Positions 52,187 through 62,006 are shown, numbered from the stretch's first letter. The stretch: 64,000 nt of DNA from Exilibacterium tricleocarpae (GCF_007004655.1 NZ_ML660094.1:267715-331714), one strand, 5' to 3'. Program-made: numbers and translations. The notes: generated by a model from the letters alone, not told the origin.

Positions 52187-52486
52187 AAGGACTCCTTTTT
52201 ATGACTATTTTCTTATGACTGTCTGTCGATGGCCCCAACTGGACTCAGGGTTCGAGATTCAGGTCGGCAGCCCCCGGTAGGTCCGACACCGAGCGCTCAG
52301 GCCAGTGGCCCCAAGCGGGTCCGGAGCCGGGGGCTCAGGCCGGTAATCTCGAATAGGCCCACTGCCGGAGGTTTAGGCCAGTGGCGCACATGGCACACAG
52401 CCGAGACCCCAGACCAGTGGCCCCGGGTGGGTCTGGAGCCGGGGGGTCGGGCCGATGGCTCCAACTCGACCCGCGGGACCGAATAC
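52187..52486. other. Intergenic region with decayed repeats, 300 bp
   Basis: Between the yciO-like and RNase AM genes. GC-rich repeats (CAGGCCAGTGGCCCC type) fill most of it. No gene or promoter recognised. Confidence 0.5.
52298..52453. repeat. GC-rich direct repeats, period 112 bp
   Basis: About 44 bp at 52298-52341 (CAGGCCAGTGGCCCCAAGCG start) recurs with changes at 52410-52453 (CAGACCAGTGGCCCCGGGTG start). A further partial copy AGGCCAGTGGCGC lies near 52375. Confidence 0.65.
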
Positions 52487-53323
52487 TCAAGCGGCATCCC
52501 ACAGCGCCCACACCGGCGGACAATCCGGCGGCAGAGTGCCACAGGCACCCAACTCCTGCCAGGGTTGATCGGGCACATGAAAATCGCTGCCGCAGGATAC
52601 ATGCAATTCAAAGCGTCGGGCCAGTTCGGCCAGCTCCAGCGTCAACCGCTGTTGCTGAAAACCGCTGATGACCTCCAGCGCCCTGCCGCCGCCTTCGCAA
52701 AAATCCTCCAGCAGCGCCACCAGACGGGTACGGGTCAATTGATATTTGTCCGGATGCGCCAGTACGGCGACGCCCCCGGCAGCGCTGATCCAACCCACTA
52801 CCCGGTCCATGGCGGGCCACATCTCTTTGATATCACCGGGCTTGCCGGCCCCCAGATACTTTTTAAACGCCTCATTGACAGAGCCGACATGGCCGGCCTC
52901 CTCCAGATAACGGGCAAAATGCGGGCGCCCCACGGCCGCCTCCCCCGCCCAGCGCCGGGCACCCGCCAGCGTCCCTTCGAAACCGTATTTAGCAAGCTTA
53001 TCGGCAATGCGGGTTGCGCGCTCCTCGCGCACTTGTAACTGGTGACGGCGCGCCTCGGCCATAGCCGGGTGCCCGGTATCGACATTCAACCCCACAATAT
53101 GAATACCCCGGCCGCGCCACTGGCTGGACAGTTCGATCCCGGCAATCAACTTAAGTCCGGCGGCCGCCGCAGCAGCAGTGGCCGCCGCCACGCCGGCCAG
53201 GGTATCATGGTCGGTCAGTGCCAATACCTCCACACCTTTCGATTTGGCTCTCGACACCAGATTTTCAGGGCTTAAAATACCGTCTGAGGCGGTGCTGTGG
53301 GTATGTAAATCAACTAGCGGCAA
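52487..53323 (-). CDS. rnm: PHP-domain 5'-3' exoribonuclease RNase AM
   Basis: A 278-residue PHP-domain hydrolase of the YciV/TrpH type, now known as RNase AM, which processes the 5' ends of rRNAs and degrades short RNAs. Metal-binding motifs: DLHTHSTASDG, LALTDHDT, AGIELSS, VAVLAHPDKY and the C-terminal GSDFH. It lies upstream of yciO in the same orientation, the usual order. The length matches. Confidence 0.9.
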   Translation of the reverse strand: MPLVDLHTHSTASDGILSPENLVSRAKSKGVEVLALTDHDTLAGVAAATAAAAAAGLKLIAGIELSSQWRGRGIHIVGLNVDTGHPAMAEARRHQLQVREERATRIADKLAKYGFEGTLAGARRWAGEAAVGRPHFARYLEEAGHVGSVNEAFKKYLGAGKPGDIKEMWPAMDRVVGWISAAGGVAVLAHPDKYQLTRTRLVALLEDFCEGGGRALEVISGFQQQRLTLELAELARRFELHVSCGSDFHVPDQPWQELGACGTLPPDCPPVWALWDAA

Positions 53324-53583
53324 AAAGCACCTCGTATGTTAATAGCTTACCGGCTTACAATCGACAGCCTGCCCGCAAGCAGGCGATCAACTGACGGACC
53401 AATCACTGGCGGACTATCAATTGACACCCTTGACAGCTTATCATCTGGCAGCCTGTCAGTTGACGGCCTGCCAGTCCCGGTCGGTGGCCCATCAGTTGAC
53501 AACCTGCCGCTGACAGCCAAGCGCGGCGACGTCGGGTTGGCACTGCCAGCAGTAATTTAACTCTATTATCCTTGAGCGAACGA
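53324..53583. other. Short degenerate repeats upstream of the VC0807-like gene
   Basis: The 260 bp contain many variants of (A)TCAGTTGACxxCCTGCC and ATCAATTGAC (around 53386, 53416, 53456, 53490). They are irregularly spaced and not a CRISPR. No gene was seen. Confidence 0.5.
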
Positions 53584-54294
53584 ATGACACAAGCCACGCC
53601 CGAAAAAAACCCCAAAAAAAATGAAAGTCTGATTGCCAACCTGCTGTTCAATATCATTATCCCCACCGTGATCCTGATGAAGTTGAGTGGCGATGAATAT
53701 CTCGGCACCCGCTGGGCGATTGTGGTGGCATTGGCTTTTCCGATTATTTACGGGTTGCGGGACTACACCCGGACCCAAAAAGTCAATTTTTTCTCCGCCC
53801 TGGGTGTTGTCAGTGTCATGCTGACCGGCGGTATCAGCCTGCTGGAGCTTGACCCGAAGTATATCGCGATCAAAGAGGCCGCCATTCCGGGGCTGCTGGG
53901 ACTGGCAACGTTGATTTCCCTGAAAACCCCCTACCCGCTGGTAAAAACATTTTTGTATAACGATAAAGTGCTGCAGGTGGAGAAGGTAGCCGATGCGCTG
54001 AAGACCCACGGCACGGAAGCGGCGTTTGAGAAAACCCTCAGCAACGCCTCAGTGATCGTGGCCTGCGCCTTCTTTCTGTCATCAATCCTGAACTACATAT
54101 TGGCCAAGGTGTTGCTGGTCAGCCCTCCGGGAACCGTCGCCTTTAATGCGGAACTGGGTAAAATGACAGCACTGAGCTTCCCGGTGATCATGGTGCCCGC
54201 CATGGTTGTCATGATGTCGGCCATGTTTTATTTGTTCCGCAGTATCAATAAACTCACGCACCTGAGCCTGGAAGATATTATCGTCCAGCAATAG
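53584..54294 (+). CDS. VC0807-like membrane protein
   Basis: A 236-residue membrane protein with about six hydrophobic segments ([45 protein letters not shown]; and later pairs). The C-terminal [20 protein letters not shown] and the general layout fit the VC0807 family, distantly related to intracellular septation protein A. The ATG at 53584 is preferred over a TTG four codons upstream. Function unknown. yciI follows 23 bp later. Confidence 0.75.
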   Translation: MTQATPEKNPKKNESLIANLLFNIIIPTVILMKLSGDEYLGTRWAIVVALAFPIIYGLRDYTRTQKVNFFSALGVVSVMLTGGISLLELDPKYIAIKEAAIPGLLGLATLISLKTPYPLVKTFLYNDKVLQVEKVADALKTHGTEAAFEKTLSNASVIVACAFFLSSILNYILAKVLLVSPPGTVAFNAELGKMTALSFPVIMVPAMVVMMSAMFYLFRSINKLTHLSLEDIIVQQ

Positions 54295-54317
54295 ACGGCC
54301 GTTTTACCGGAGCACTT

Positions 54318-54617
54318 ATGTTATACGCCATTATCAGCGAAGATGTCGCCGACAGCCTGGCCCGGCGCAAAGGTGCCAGGGCGGCGCACCTGGCTCGGCT
54401 CGAGGCACTCAAAAGCCAGGGGCGGCTGGTGTTGGCCGGCCCCCACCCGCATGCCGACACCGAAGACCCGGGCAGCGCCGGTTTCAGCGGCAGTCTGGTG
54501 GTGGCTGAGTTCGCCTCGTTAGAGGAGGCGCAAGCCTGGGCCGATGCCGATCCGTATCGCGAGGCCGGCGTCTACGCCGGGGTCAAGGTCAAGCCTTTCA
54601 AGCGGGTTTTACCCTGA
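54318..54617 (+). CDS. yciI: YciI family protein
   Basis: A 99-residue ferredoxin-like fold protein. The family signature is present: [47 protein letters not shown], and [20 protein letters not shown] followed by DADPY. The catalytic-type His-Asp pair lies in R-x-x-H and D-P-Y. The true reaction of YciI is not well defined. Confidence 0.92.
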   Translation: MLYAIISEDVADSLARRKGARAAHLARLEALKSQGRLVLAGPHPHADTEDPGSAGFSGSLVVAEFASLEEAQAWADADPYREAGVYAGVKVKPFKRVLP

Positions 54618-55003
54618 AGACCGACTTGCTGGCGTCGAGAGTGCCTGACAATTAAATGTGACCCAGTTGACAAGCATGTTTTCGCTAACTGGAGTAAACT
54701 GCGTATAATACGCCCCGGAGTACTGGCCGCGAAGAAGTCAGCAGGGCTCGGGAAAGAGCAGCCGGTAAAGCGATAAGGCAGCAATAGGCCAAGGCATCGC
54801 CGGACAAACAGCAACAATGGATGTGCAACACCGGATAAGCCGGATAATAAACCGGATTAAAAGACTGCCGGATACACTGCTGCATGCACAGAACCACCAG
54901 GTAAAATACTATTGGGCAAACGATGGGTTGAATATCGGACGGGAAGCGCTATGGCACTACTCCCGAACCCCGACATTACCGGAATACCAAGCACCAAGAC
55001 TGT
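54618..55003. other. Intergenic region with an orphan -10 element, 386 bp
   Basis: Between yciI and the SH3 gene. TATAAT at 54704-54709 is a perfect -10, but the nearest good -35 (TTGACA at 54667) is 31 bp away, so they do not pair. Downstream are several CCGGAT(A/T) repeats near 54830-54885. The transcript would run about 290 nt before the next gene, leaving room for a leader or a small RNA; no tRNA-like fold was seen. Confidence 0.4.
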
Positions 55004-55681
55004 ATGGAAAGCAACGTGAGACCTTTTCTAACTGCGCTATTTGCCGCCCTGCTTATCAACGCCGCCCACGCCGAAGTCCGCTATATCTCAGATGTGCTCT
55101 ATGTGCCCCTGCGAAGCGGCCAGGGCACACAGTTTCGCATCATCAACAAGGGCCTGCGCAGCGGCACCAAACTGACAGTGCTCGAGGAGGACCCGGGCGG
55201 CGAGTGGACGCGCGTGGAAACCGAGCGCGGCATCCAGGGCTGGATTCGCAACCAGTACCTGCTCGCCGAGCCGACAGCGACGCTGAAACTGCGGGCCGCC
55301 CAGCAGACGGCCAGCCAACTGCAAAACCGCACTCAAACGCTGGAACAACAGCTCGCGCAACTGCAGCAGCAGAACCAGCAGCTTGCGGCGCGCCTGGACG
55401 ACAGTGAAAAACAGGGGCAGACACTGAACAATGAACTGGCGGAGATCAAGACGATCTCCGCCGGGGCGATCGATCTCAACAGCCGCCATCAAACCCTGAT
55501 GGAGGAACACCAACTCCTGCAGACCGAAATCGATGTGCTCAAGGCCGAAAATGAGCGCCTCGGCGACAAGTCTCTGCAGACCTGGTTTATTTACGGAGCC
55601 GGCGCGGTCGGGCTGGGTGTGGTGATCGCACTGGTGGTACCGGCAGTGCGGCCGCGTCGGCGGTATTCGGACTGGCGTTAA
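55004..55681 (+). CDS. SH3-domain envelope protein (YgiM-like)
   Basis: A 225-residue protein of the TIGR04211 type (SH3 domain and coiled coil, like E. coli YgiM). Signal peptide 1-24 (LTALFAALLINAAHAEVRYI), bacterial SH3 domain about 25-88 (LYVPLRSGQGTQFRIINKGL; GIQGWIRNQYLL), a long coiled coil to about 185, then a C-terminal membrane span (WFIYGAGAVGLGVVIALVV). It probably acts at the inner-membrane/periplasm interface. It starts a run with the cyclophilin and pdxJ genes. Confidence 0.88.
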   Translation: MESNVRPFLTALFAALLINAAHAEVRYISDVLYVPLRSGQGTQFRIINKGLRSGTKLTVLEEDPGGEWTRVETERGIQGWIRNQYLLAEPTATLKLRAAQQTASQLQNRTQTLEQQLAQLQQQNQQLAARLDDSEKQGQTLNNELAEIKTISAGAIDLNSRHQTLMEEHQLLQTEIDVLKAENERLGDKSLQTWFIYGAGAVGLGVVIALVVPAVRPRRRYSDWR

Positions 55682-55695
55682 CGGAGAGTACTTTC

Positions 55696-56391
55696 ATGTC
55701 CCGACAAGGCATGTCCCGACAAGGGTCCCGCAAATGGTGTTTGAGCCTGCTTCTCGGCCTGGTGCTGGGGCTGTCACAAGCCACAGCGGAAACCGGCAGC
55801 CCCCGGGTGCAACTGGATACGGACTTTGGCGAAGTATTGATCGAACTGTATCCGGACAAGGCGCCGGCGACAGTGAAAAATTTCCTCGAGTATGTCGATC
55901 GCCGCTTCTACGACGGTACCATCTTCCACCGGGTCAAGCGCGGCTTTGTCGTGCAGGGCGGCGGTTTCACGTTCGACTTCGTCAAAAAAACCACCGCCGA
56001 CCCCATCCCCAACGAATCGGCCAATGGGCTGAAAAACACGGCCGGCACCCTGGCCATGGCGCGCTTGCCGTCGCCCGACAGCGCCACCTCCCAGTTTTAT
56101 ATCAACCTCGCCAACAATATTCACCTCGATGCCACCAGGGAGCGACCCGGTTATGCGGTATTCGGCAAGGTTATCACGGGCTTTGATGTCGTGGAGCAAA
56201 TTGCCAGGGTAGAGACCGGGCTCTATCGGGCGCATCCGGAGGCGCCCAACGTGCCGGTAAGAATTCTCAAAGCGCGGCGCGTGGAGCAGGCCGCGGCATC
56301 CGGCACACCTGGGACATCTGCCAAACCGGAGATATCCTCTAAACCTGAAACATCCGCCAAACCCAAGACACCGGCAAAACCCGAGAGTTAA
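55696..56391 (+). CDS. Periplasmic peptidyl-prolyl isomerase (cyclophilin)
   Basis: A 231-residue cyclophilin-type PPIase. A signal peptide (about 1-32) precedes the catalytic domain (33-195): FHRVKRGFVVQGG includes the catalytic Arg, followed by SQFYINLANN and YAVFGKVITGFDVVEQIA. The length and HRV/QFYINL segments match PpiA/PpiB. A C-terminal Lys-Pro-Glu/Thr/Ser-rich tail of about 30 residues with KPE(I/T)S repeats is unusual. The start at 55696 follows ACGGAGAG. Confidence 0.88.
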   Translation: MSRQGMSRQGSRKWCLSLLLGLVLGLSQATAETGSPRVQLDTDFGEVLIELYPDKAPATVKNFLEYVDRRFYDGTIFHRVKRGFVVQGGGFTFDFVKKTTADPIPNESANGLKNTAGTLAMARLPSPDSATSQFYINLANNIHLDATRERPGYAVFGKVITGFDVVEQIARVETGLYRAHPEAPNVPVRILKARRVEQAAASGTPGTSAKPEISSKPETSAKPKTPAKPES

Positions 56392-56400
56392 GCACAGCCC

Positions 56401-57156
56401 ATGGCTTTCGCACTGAGCGTCAACCTCAACAAGATCGCCCTGCTGCGTAACTCGCGCCCGGGCAACTATCCCGACGTCGTCGCCCACGGTAGTCGTTGCC
56501 TGGCGGCGGGTGCCGATGGCTTGACCGTGCACCCGCGGCCGGACCAGCGTCATATCCGGCCCGACGATGTGCGCCAACTGGCACGCCTGGTCGCCGCTAA
56601 CCCGGGCATAGAGTTCAATGTAGAGGGCAATCCTTTTGCGCAAAAACTGGGGAATTTCCCCGGCTTTCTGGAATTGGTGACAGAGACCCGCCCGCACCAG
56701 TGCACCCTGGTGCCGGACAGCAACGAACAATTGACGTCGGACCACGGCTTCGACCTGACCACCGCCGGCAACCGGCTCGCGCCTGTTATTCGGCAGCTGA
56801 AAGACCAGGGCATACGCGTCAGCCTGTTTATGGACCCCGACCTCGCCCAAATCAGCCTGGCGCGGGATATCGGCGCCGACCGCATCGAACTCTATACGGG
56901 CCCTTATGCAGCCGCCTGCCGGCGCCGGGCTGCCAACCTCGACGACCTGTTTCAGGACTACTGCCGGGCTGCCACCCACGCCACCCGGATAGGGCTGGGG
57001 GTCAATGCGGGCCACGATCTCGACCTCGACAACCTGCCCAAGTTTGCCGGCCTGCCCGGTCTGCTGGAGGTGTCCATCGGTCACGCGCTGATCGTCGATG
57101 CCCTGGCACTGGGGCTGGAGGATGCCGTGCGTGCCTACAAAAAGTGCTGTAGTTGA
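56401..57156 (+). CDS. pdxJ: Pyridoxine 5'-phosphate synthase PdxJ
   Basis: A 251-residue TIM-barrel enzyme making pyridoxine 5'-phosphate from 1-deoxyxylulose 5-phosphate and phosphohydroxythreonine. Segments: SVNLNKIALLRNSRPGNYPD, AGADGLTVHPRPDQRHIRPD, PHQCTLVPDSNEQLTSDHGF, RIELYTGPYA and VSIGHALIVDAL. Some catalytic loops differ from the E. coli form (VNLNKIA vs VNIDHIA). The gene starts 9 bp after the cyclophilin stop. Confidence 0.9.
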   Translation: MAFALSVNLNKIALLRNSRPGNYPDVVAHGSRCLAAGADGLTVHPRPDQRHIRPDDVRQLARLVAANPGIEFNVEGNPFAQKLGNFPGFLELVTETRPHQCTLVPDSNEQLTSDHGFDLTTAGNRLAPVIRQLKDQGIRVSLFMDPDLAQISLARDIGADRIELYTGPYAAACRRRAANLDDLFQDYCRAATHATRIGLGVNAGHDLDLDNLPKFAGLPGLLEVSIGHALIVDALALGLEDAVRAYKKCCS

Positions 57157-57294
57157 TAACTGACGACTGACGATTTATCCCACCATCTGACAGCCGCTGC
57201 CCGCAACAACAACTTGCTGTACGCCCCTGGGGAAAGTAGGCTAATCTTGTCATTGAGTGGATACCAATAACGCGACACAGAGGAGAGGCTGCCC

Positions 57295-57708
57295 GTGCAC
57301 TCCATCCTAGTTAAAGATTTCATGGACTACGATCCCCATGCAATTCCCGTCACCGCCAATGTGCGCGATGTGGTGAAAAGCCTGTTAAAGGCCGGCATTA
57401 TCGGCGCGCCGGTTATTGACGAGAATGAAAAAGTCGTGGGGTTTGTCTCTGAGCAGGACTGCATCAAGGAAATGCTCAACGATGTATTCTATTGCGAGGA
57501 GCCGCCGGTGGTTACCACCGTAATGCGCACCGACGTACTGACCGTTACCCCGGATACCTCCATCGTCGAAATCGCCGAGACCATGCTACAGAGCAAACCG
57601 AAAAACTACCCGGTAGTGGACGACGGCAAACTGGTGGGCCTGATCAACCGCAGCCTGATTCTGAAAGCATTGCTAGCCAACGACGACGACTGTTATATTC
57701 ACCACTGA
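57295..57708 (+). CDS. CBS-domain pair protein
   Basis: A 137-residue protein with two CBS motifs (VRDVVKSLLKAGIIGAPVID; and SIVEIAETMLQSKPKNYPVV). Such pairs bind adenine nucleotides and act as energy sensors. The start is a GTG at 57295 preceded by AGGAG. No other domain. Partner unknown. Confidence 0.85.
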   Translation: MHSILVKDFMDYDPHAIPVTANVRDVVKSLLKAGIIGAPVIDENEKVVGFVSEQDCIKEMLNDVFYCEEPPVVTTVMRTDVLTVTPDTSIVEIAETMLQSKPKNYPVVDDGKLVGLINRSLILKALLANDDDCYIHH

Positions 57709-57822
57709 AGCAGTCGCCACCAGGCACAGAGCCTTACTCGCCGGGTGGTTCTCACCGCGGGGCATGGCTGATCGGCCCGTGGCGACGGCGGCTGTGGTCG
57801 TCGCTCGGGGTAGGATATCCTC

Positions 57823-58713
57823 TTGAAACCCACACTCAATATTATCGGCTGCGGCAAGCTGGCGAAGACCCTGGCGGCGCTCTGGCACCGGCGCCGCTGC
57901 TTGGTCCTGCAGCAGTGTTACTCGCGCAGCTACGGCAGTGCCCGGGCGTTGTGCGATTTCGCCGGCGCCGGGAAGGCCATCGGCGAGTTGGAGGCTTTTA
58001 AGGACGCCGATATATGGCTGATCGCTACACCCGACGCGGCAATTGCGGACACCGCCCGCGAGCTTGCCGAGCGCAGACGGGTGGGCACCGGCGCTGTCGT
58101 ATTTCATTGCAGCGGCGCCCTGACATCCGCACATTTGCGCCCCCTCGACACCTTTGGCGTCTACCGTGCCAGCGTTCACCCGATTCACAGTTTCGCCGAC
58201 CCCACGGCATCGCTGGCCAGTTTTGGCGGTAGTTATTGCGCCACCGAGGGCGATCATGCTGCGCTGATGCAATTGATCCCGGCTTTCCAACAGATCGGCG
58301 GGCTTACTTTTGCTATCGAAGCTGAAGCCAAGACGCTCTATCACGCCGGCTCGGTTATCGGCTGCAACTATCTGGTCACACTGCTGGAGGCGAGCCTGCG
58401 CAGCTTCGAAGCGGCGGGTGTGGAGCGGGAACTGGCGGCAAAATTATTGCTGCCCATTATGCACAATACCCTGGACAACGCCCTGACCCGCAGTCCGGTG
58501 GCGGCGTTGACTGGCCCGATTTCCCGCGGGGATATCGCCACGGTGGAGAGCCAGTTGGCGGACCTGCAGGCGGTAGCTCCCGACCTGGTCGATCTCTATG
58601 CTACTTTGGGGCGGTATACGCTGGCGATTGCCAGGCAGCAGGAGGCGAGCGATGCCGGGGGGTTGGATGACTTGGAGGAACTGTTGGGCGACGGCCCGAT
58701 GGGGAGAGAGTAA
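57823..58713 (+). CDS. Rossmann-fold DUF2520 protein
   Basis: A 296-residue NAD(P)-binding protein of the Rossmann-like / DUF2520 group. Dinucleotide motif NIIGCGKLAKTLAALW, a middle VHPIHSFADPTASLASFGGS and a C-terminal helical domain (HAGSVIGCNYLVTLLEASLR). The start is a TTG at 57823; a stop codon lies four codons upstream, so no earlier start is possible. Similar proteins resemble ketopantoate or F420-dependent reductases, but the substrate is unknown. Confidence 0.85.
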   Translation: MKPTLNIIGCGKLAKTLAALWHRRRCLVLQQCYSRSYGSARALCDFAGAGKAIGELEAFKDADIWLIATPDAAIADTARELAERRRVGTGAVVFHCSGALTSAHLRPLDTFGVYRASVHPIHSFADPTASLASFGGSYCATEGDHAALMQLIPAFQQIGGLTFAIEAEAKTLYHAGSVIGCNYLVTLLEASLRSFEAAGVERELAAKLLLPIMHNTLDNALTRSPVAALTGPISRGDIATVESQLADLQAVAPDLVDLYATLGRYTLAIARQQEASDAGGLDDLEELLGDGPMGRE

Positions 58714-58844
58714 GCCTCGGTATTCACTTGTCTGGAGGTGGTTAAACTTTAGCTCCTCCGTCCCATTAATCATCCTCCGTCCAATTAATTCCTTTAAAGG
58801 CGGTTAAACCTGCACCCCGGCCGCTTAACTCCCTTTGACTCCAA

Positions 58845-61025
58845 TCAGGGTGCAGGAGGGTAAGGCATGCGATACAGGCTGTGGTCAGTTCGGTTGTAAA
58901 AATAAAGTACCTCTCCGCCGCTACCGAGCATCATGCTGTACACATCAAACGGATAGTCAAAGGCCACTTCTGTGCGCTCTCCCGCGGACAGATTTTGGCG
59001 GACTAAATTGAAGACGGCGAAGTCATCGGGGTTGGAAACCAGGTAAATCAAATGATTGTCGCTATCAATCCTAAGCGGCCCTATTCGGCTTCCTATTACG
59101 CCATCGAAGAATTCGGACGGCAACCAACTCTCGTTGGCCAAGTCATATTTAGCGATATACAAGCTCCATTCGTGGCCAAAAACCGGAAAGGATTCCACCG
59201 TGAAATAAAGGATATTATCAGGGCTGATGGCAAGAGGACCCGGTATCAGAATATATCCGGGGTCTGCCAGTGAAGACAGGAAATCAAATTCGCCGGTCAT
59301 CGACTCAATACCATAGATATCAATGGCAAAGTCATCCTCGGCAGAGGCCTTGAAAACACTGACAAAGATATCCTCCTCGCCCGGCACCAGACTGGCGGCA
59401 AAGCCTGCATTCGTGTCGGCCGGCGGCACCTCACTGATGGACGATTCGGAGAAATCTGTTTTCACCTCCAACAACCACGAGCGTGGATCGAGACCTATAT
59501 TCTCGCCCGTCAAGAGATAGAGGCGATCACCTTTTATCTTCATATCACTGATGTAAGTCAGATTTTCCGGAAGAAGATAATCGACTACGTGGTTGCCTTG
59601 GCGGTCGAGCTTGCTGATATAGCCGGGATAAGCATAAGCCATATAAATACTGCCTGAGGTGTCCTGTACCATAGTTACCAGCGAGCCCCCGGGGATTTCA
59701 GCGCTGCAGGTATATGCCGGTGCCTCGCAGATATACAATGAGGAGTTGCGGTCATCCACCATATAAAGATGACGGCTGATTGGATGCATATCGATTTCGG
59801 TTACCCGGTTTCGAAAGCCACTGCCAATATCCTGGACATCGACCTCCCCGTCCAGGCCGTCGGGGAAGTACATTAGCGTTGTGTCGCCCTGGTCGGACCT
59901 GGCAGCCAGAAACAGACTGCCGGCGTCTGCAACCAGGTCCATCATCTGCCAGGAAACAGCCGGCTCGGTTTCAGCCATCGGAAAGTCCCGGGCATTGACA
60001 ACTTCTATAGTGTCATTGTCGCCATCCAACCGCAGTTCGAGAATCTGACCTCTCCGGGCATCTGCCACATACAGGCGATTGTCGTCCTGTGCATCCACGG
60101 CAATACTTTCGACCTTGCTGGGTGGGCCGCTGCTATGCGTGATCACCGGCCATTGCCGACTACCTTCATCGGTGCCGGTGTCAAACGTGACGATGTTGGA
60201 GTTGCCGGCCGCATGCCGGGCCATATAAAACCTATCGTTCTGTACGTCGCCGCCAACGGCTAAATCTGTGTAAGCACCTCCGGGCATACCAGCAGCCGCG
60301 CCTGCGATCACCTCAGACGTGCAATCGTCATTCAACCGCAATAACTCTCTCTGGTACAGTTCGTTTTGAATGAGAAACGACATACCACTACTACTGTTTG
60401 TCATAGCAAGGAGCCTGCCGGTCCCCACCCATATTGCGACCGAATAGAGATCATGATTGAGCCTGACGATACGCCATTCACCGTTCGTAAGATTCCTGTC
60501 ATCGCCGACATACATAAAGCCGTCGTCGTCGAAGGCCACTACCCTGGGCCTTTCAAAGCCTCGCTTCAACTGCCCGAGCTGCTGCACGCCTTCACCGGCT
60601 TCAGGTGCCGTGGCACATGCCGCAGACAGGGCCAGGTGACCGTAATCAGGCTCACTCCATAAACCTGGCTGCTTGTCTTCCCCGACGGCTCTGACGGCGT
60701 ATTGGCGTGTCTGCTGCGATGCTCCTGAATCCAAAAACTCACTCTCTGACACCTCACCAAGCAGCGTATAATCCGCATCGGCCTGCCAGCGGGCGTAGAC
60801 TAAATATCCCTCTGCTGCGTCTACGGGTGTCCACCTTATATGAACGGCATCCGCAGAGGTACCGTCACTGGCACTGACAGTTGCCGGCGCGGGTAGTGGC
60901 GGCGCCGGTGGTGTCTGAGCTTGCGGACTGTCGGACGATTCTCCGCCACACCCCGTCAGGAAAAGATAACTGGCAAATGCTGCCCATATACGAACTTTCA
61001 CTTTCTTGCTGTGCTTAACTGTCAT
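58845..61025 (-). CDS. Large lipoprotein with FN3-like and beta-propeller domains
   Basis: A 726-residue predicted lipoprotein with lipobox LFLTGC (Cys near 26). A Pro-rich linker is followed by a fibronectin type III-like domain (about 45-130: VHIRWTPVDAAEGYLVYARW) and then repeated NHL/six-bladed propeller-like units (FERPRVVAFDDDGFMYVGDD; VESIAVDAQDDNRLYVADAR; VTEIDMHPISRHLYMVDDRN). It is exposed at the cell envelope and probably binds a ligand or partner. No enzyme motif seen. Confidence 0.75.
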   Translation of the reverse strand: MTVKHSKKVKVRIWAAFASYLFLTGCGGESSDSPQAQTPPAPPLPAPATVSASDGTSADAVHIRWTPVDAAEGYLVYARWQADADYTLLGEVSESEFLDSGASQQTRQYAVRAVGEDKQPGLWSEPDYGHLALSAACATAPEAGEGVQQLGQLKRGFERPRVVAFDDDGFMYVGDDRNLTNGEWRIVRLNHDLYSVAIWVGTGRLLAMTNSSSGMSFLIQNELYQRELLRLNDDCTSEVIAGAAAGMPGGAYTDLAVGGDVQNDRFYMARHAAGNSNIVTFDTGTDEGSRQWPVITHSSGPPSKVESIAVDAQDDNRLYVADARRGQILELRLDGDNDTIEVVNARDFPMAETEPAVSWQMMDLVADAGSLFLAARSDQGDTTLMYFPDGLDGEVDVQDIGSGFRNRVTEIDMHPISRHLYMVDDRNSSLYICEAPAYTCSAEIPGGSLVTMVQDTSGSIYMAYAYPGYISKLDRQGNHVVDYLLPENLTYISDMKIKGDRLYLLTGENIGLDPRSWLLEVKTDFSESSISEVPPADTNAGFAASLVPGEEDIFVSVFKASAEDDFAIDIYGIESMTGEFDFLSSLADPGYILIPGPLAISPDNILYFTVESFPVFGHEWSLYIAKYDLANESWLPSEFFDGVIGSRIGPLRIDSDNHLIYLVSNPDDFAVFNLVRQNLSAGERTEVAFDYPFDVYSMMLGSGGEVLYFYNRTDHSLYRMPYPPAP

Positions 61026-61602
61026 AACCGGCTAAAACCCCGGGTTGCATGTTTGCCTTCCGGCAGAGCTGACTTGGTTATTGATACGACTTTATCGCGG
61101 AACATATATCAATTCGTAACGGCCTGTACTTTTTAAGGAAACATCACAATCGATTACTTCACTTTATTGACACTTTTGAATTCACTTTTTAAGGTTCTAT
61201 GCGTTCATATCTCGTCGGGCGGAAGAGGTAAGACCATCGGACAAGCTTTTTCCATAGAGATAGAAGCAGAGAACTTTTTTAATACACCTTTTCAAAGCTA
61301 TCCCGAGTCATTGTCAGACAGAAACTCTCGTTAGACAGACATTCTTGTTAGACAACGATAACCAATAGTCGATTGGACCACTATATTGAGGTGGTGAGTT
61401 TTTTTAGAACAGAATCTCTGGAGCTGTAATAATAGAGAGTTACTTGGATTTATCTACAGACCTTTGGTATGTTTTGACGCTCAGCATACCGGCGGCCAGG
61501 GCGGTGTTATCTCGTGGAAAAGGGGACGGAGGGATTATCTATTAGGAAAAGGAAAAAGGGGACGGAGGGATCGAAAAAGGGGACGGAGGGATTATTTACT
61601 AC
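61026..61602. other. AT-rich intergenic region, 577 bp
   Basis: Between the lipoprotein start and the transposase cluster. It holds repeated ACTTTTTAAGG (61127 and 61184) and GTTAGACA motifs (61332, 61347) in its AT-rich left part, and three REP family C copies (61516-61609) on the right. No gene seen. Confidence 0.5.
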
Positions 61603-61609
61603 TCACTTG
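61516..61609. repeat. REP family C: three copies next to truncated transposase
   Basis: Three copies of AAAAGGGGACGGAGGGAT (from about 61518, 61554 and 61575), the last running into the 3' end of the truncated transposase. The same core recurs at 61970-62006 and, inverted, at 62768-62806, framing the intact transposase gene. Confidence 0.85.
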
Positions 61610-61964
61610 CCATCCATTCCTTTCTTCGGCCTTCCTATGCTCATATTACCCAATGTAATCCCGTACTTTTCTTCAATAGCTTGACAAAAACCATCATCGC
61701 CAACCGGATGATTGTAATGAGTCGCCTTTCGCACCATGTGTAAGTCTTCTTCTGCTAAGGCGGACTGAAACAATTCTCGATAGGCATAAGCTCTGCCTGA
61801 TCGATCCTCGCCCAACCGCAAATATTCCTCGTGTGGAACCAGCCAACTTTTTTCTCGCTTTGAATCAAACTGGCGCGATGACGCCCCTCCCATAGGGTAC
61901 CTGTGCGTTTGTATTTTACATTGATGTATTGAGCGTAGCGGCTGCCAACAACTTTCAACGTATC
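61603..61964 (-). pseudogene. Truncated REP-associated tyrosine transposase
   Basis: A decayed copy of the intact transposase at 62000-62695. The N-terminal half, with the HxH metal site and first helices, is missing. Homology begins at the KVVGSRYAQYINVKYKRTG segment (about 61964). An internal deletion after LIQSE removes about 40 codons and shifts the frame, joining the RYLLICYRYIELN part directly to KSWLVPH. The C-terminal region (RSGRAYAYRELFQSALAEED) is intact in another frame. It cannot encode a working transposase. Confidence 0.88.
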
Positions 61965-61969
61965 TGACC

Positions 61970-62006
61970 GAAAAAGGGGACGGAGGGATTATCTATTATT
62001 CACTTG
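61970..62006. repeat. REP family C copy at the 3' end of the intact transposase
   Basis: The core AAAAAGGGGACGGAGGGATT continues into TATCTATTATTCACTTG and includes the last codon (AAG) and stop of the intact transposase gene. Confidence 0.85.

Noticed and set aside
54667..54709. TTGACA and TATAAT were considered as one sigma-70 promoter.
   Set aside because: They are 31 bp apart, far beyond the 15-19 bp allowed; only the -10 is kept as a lone element.
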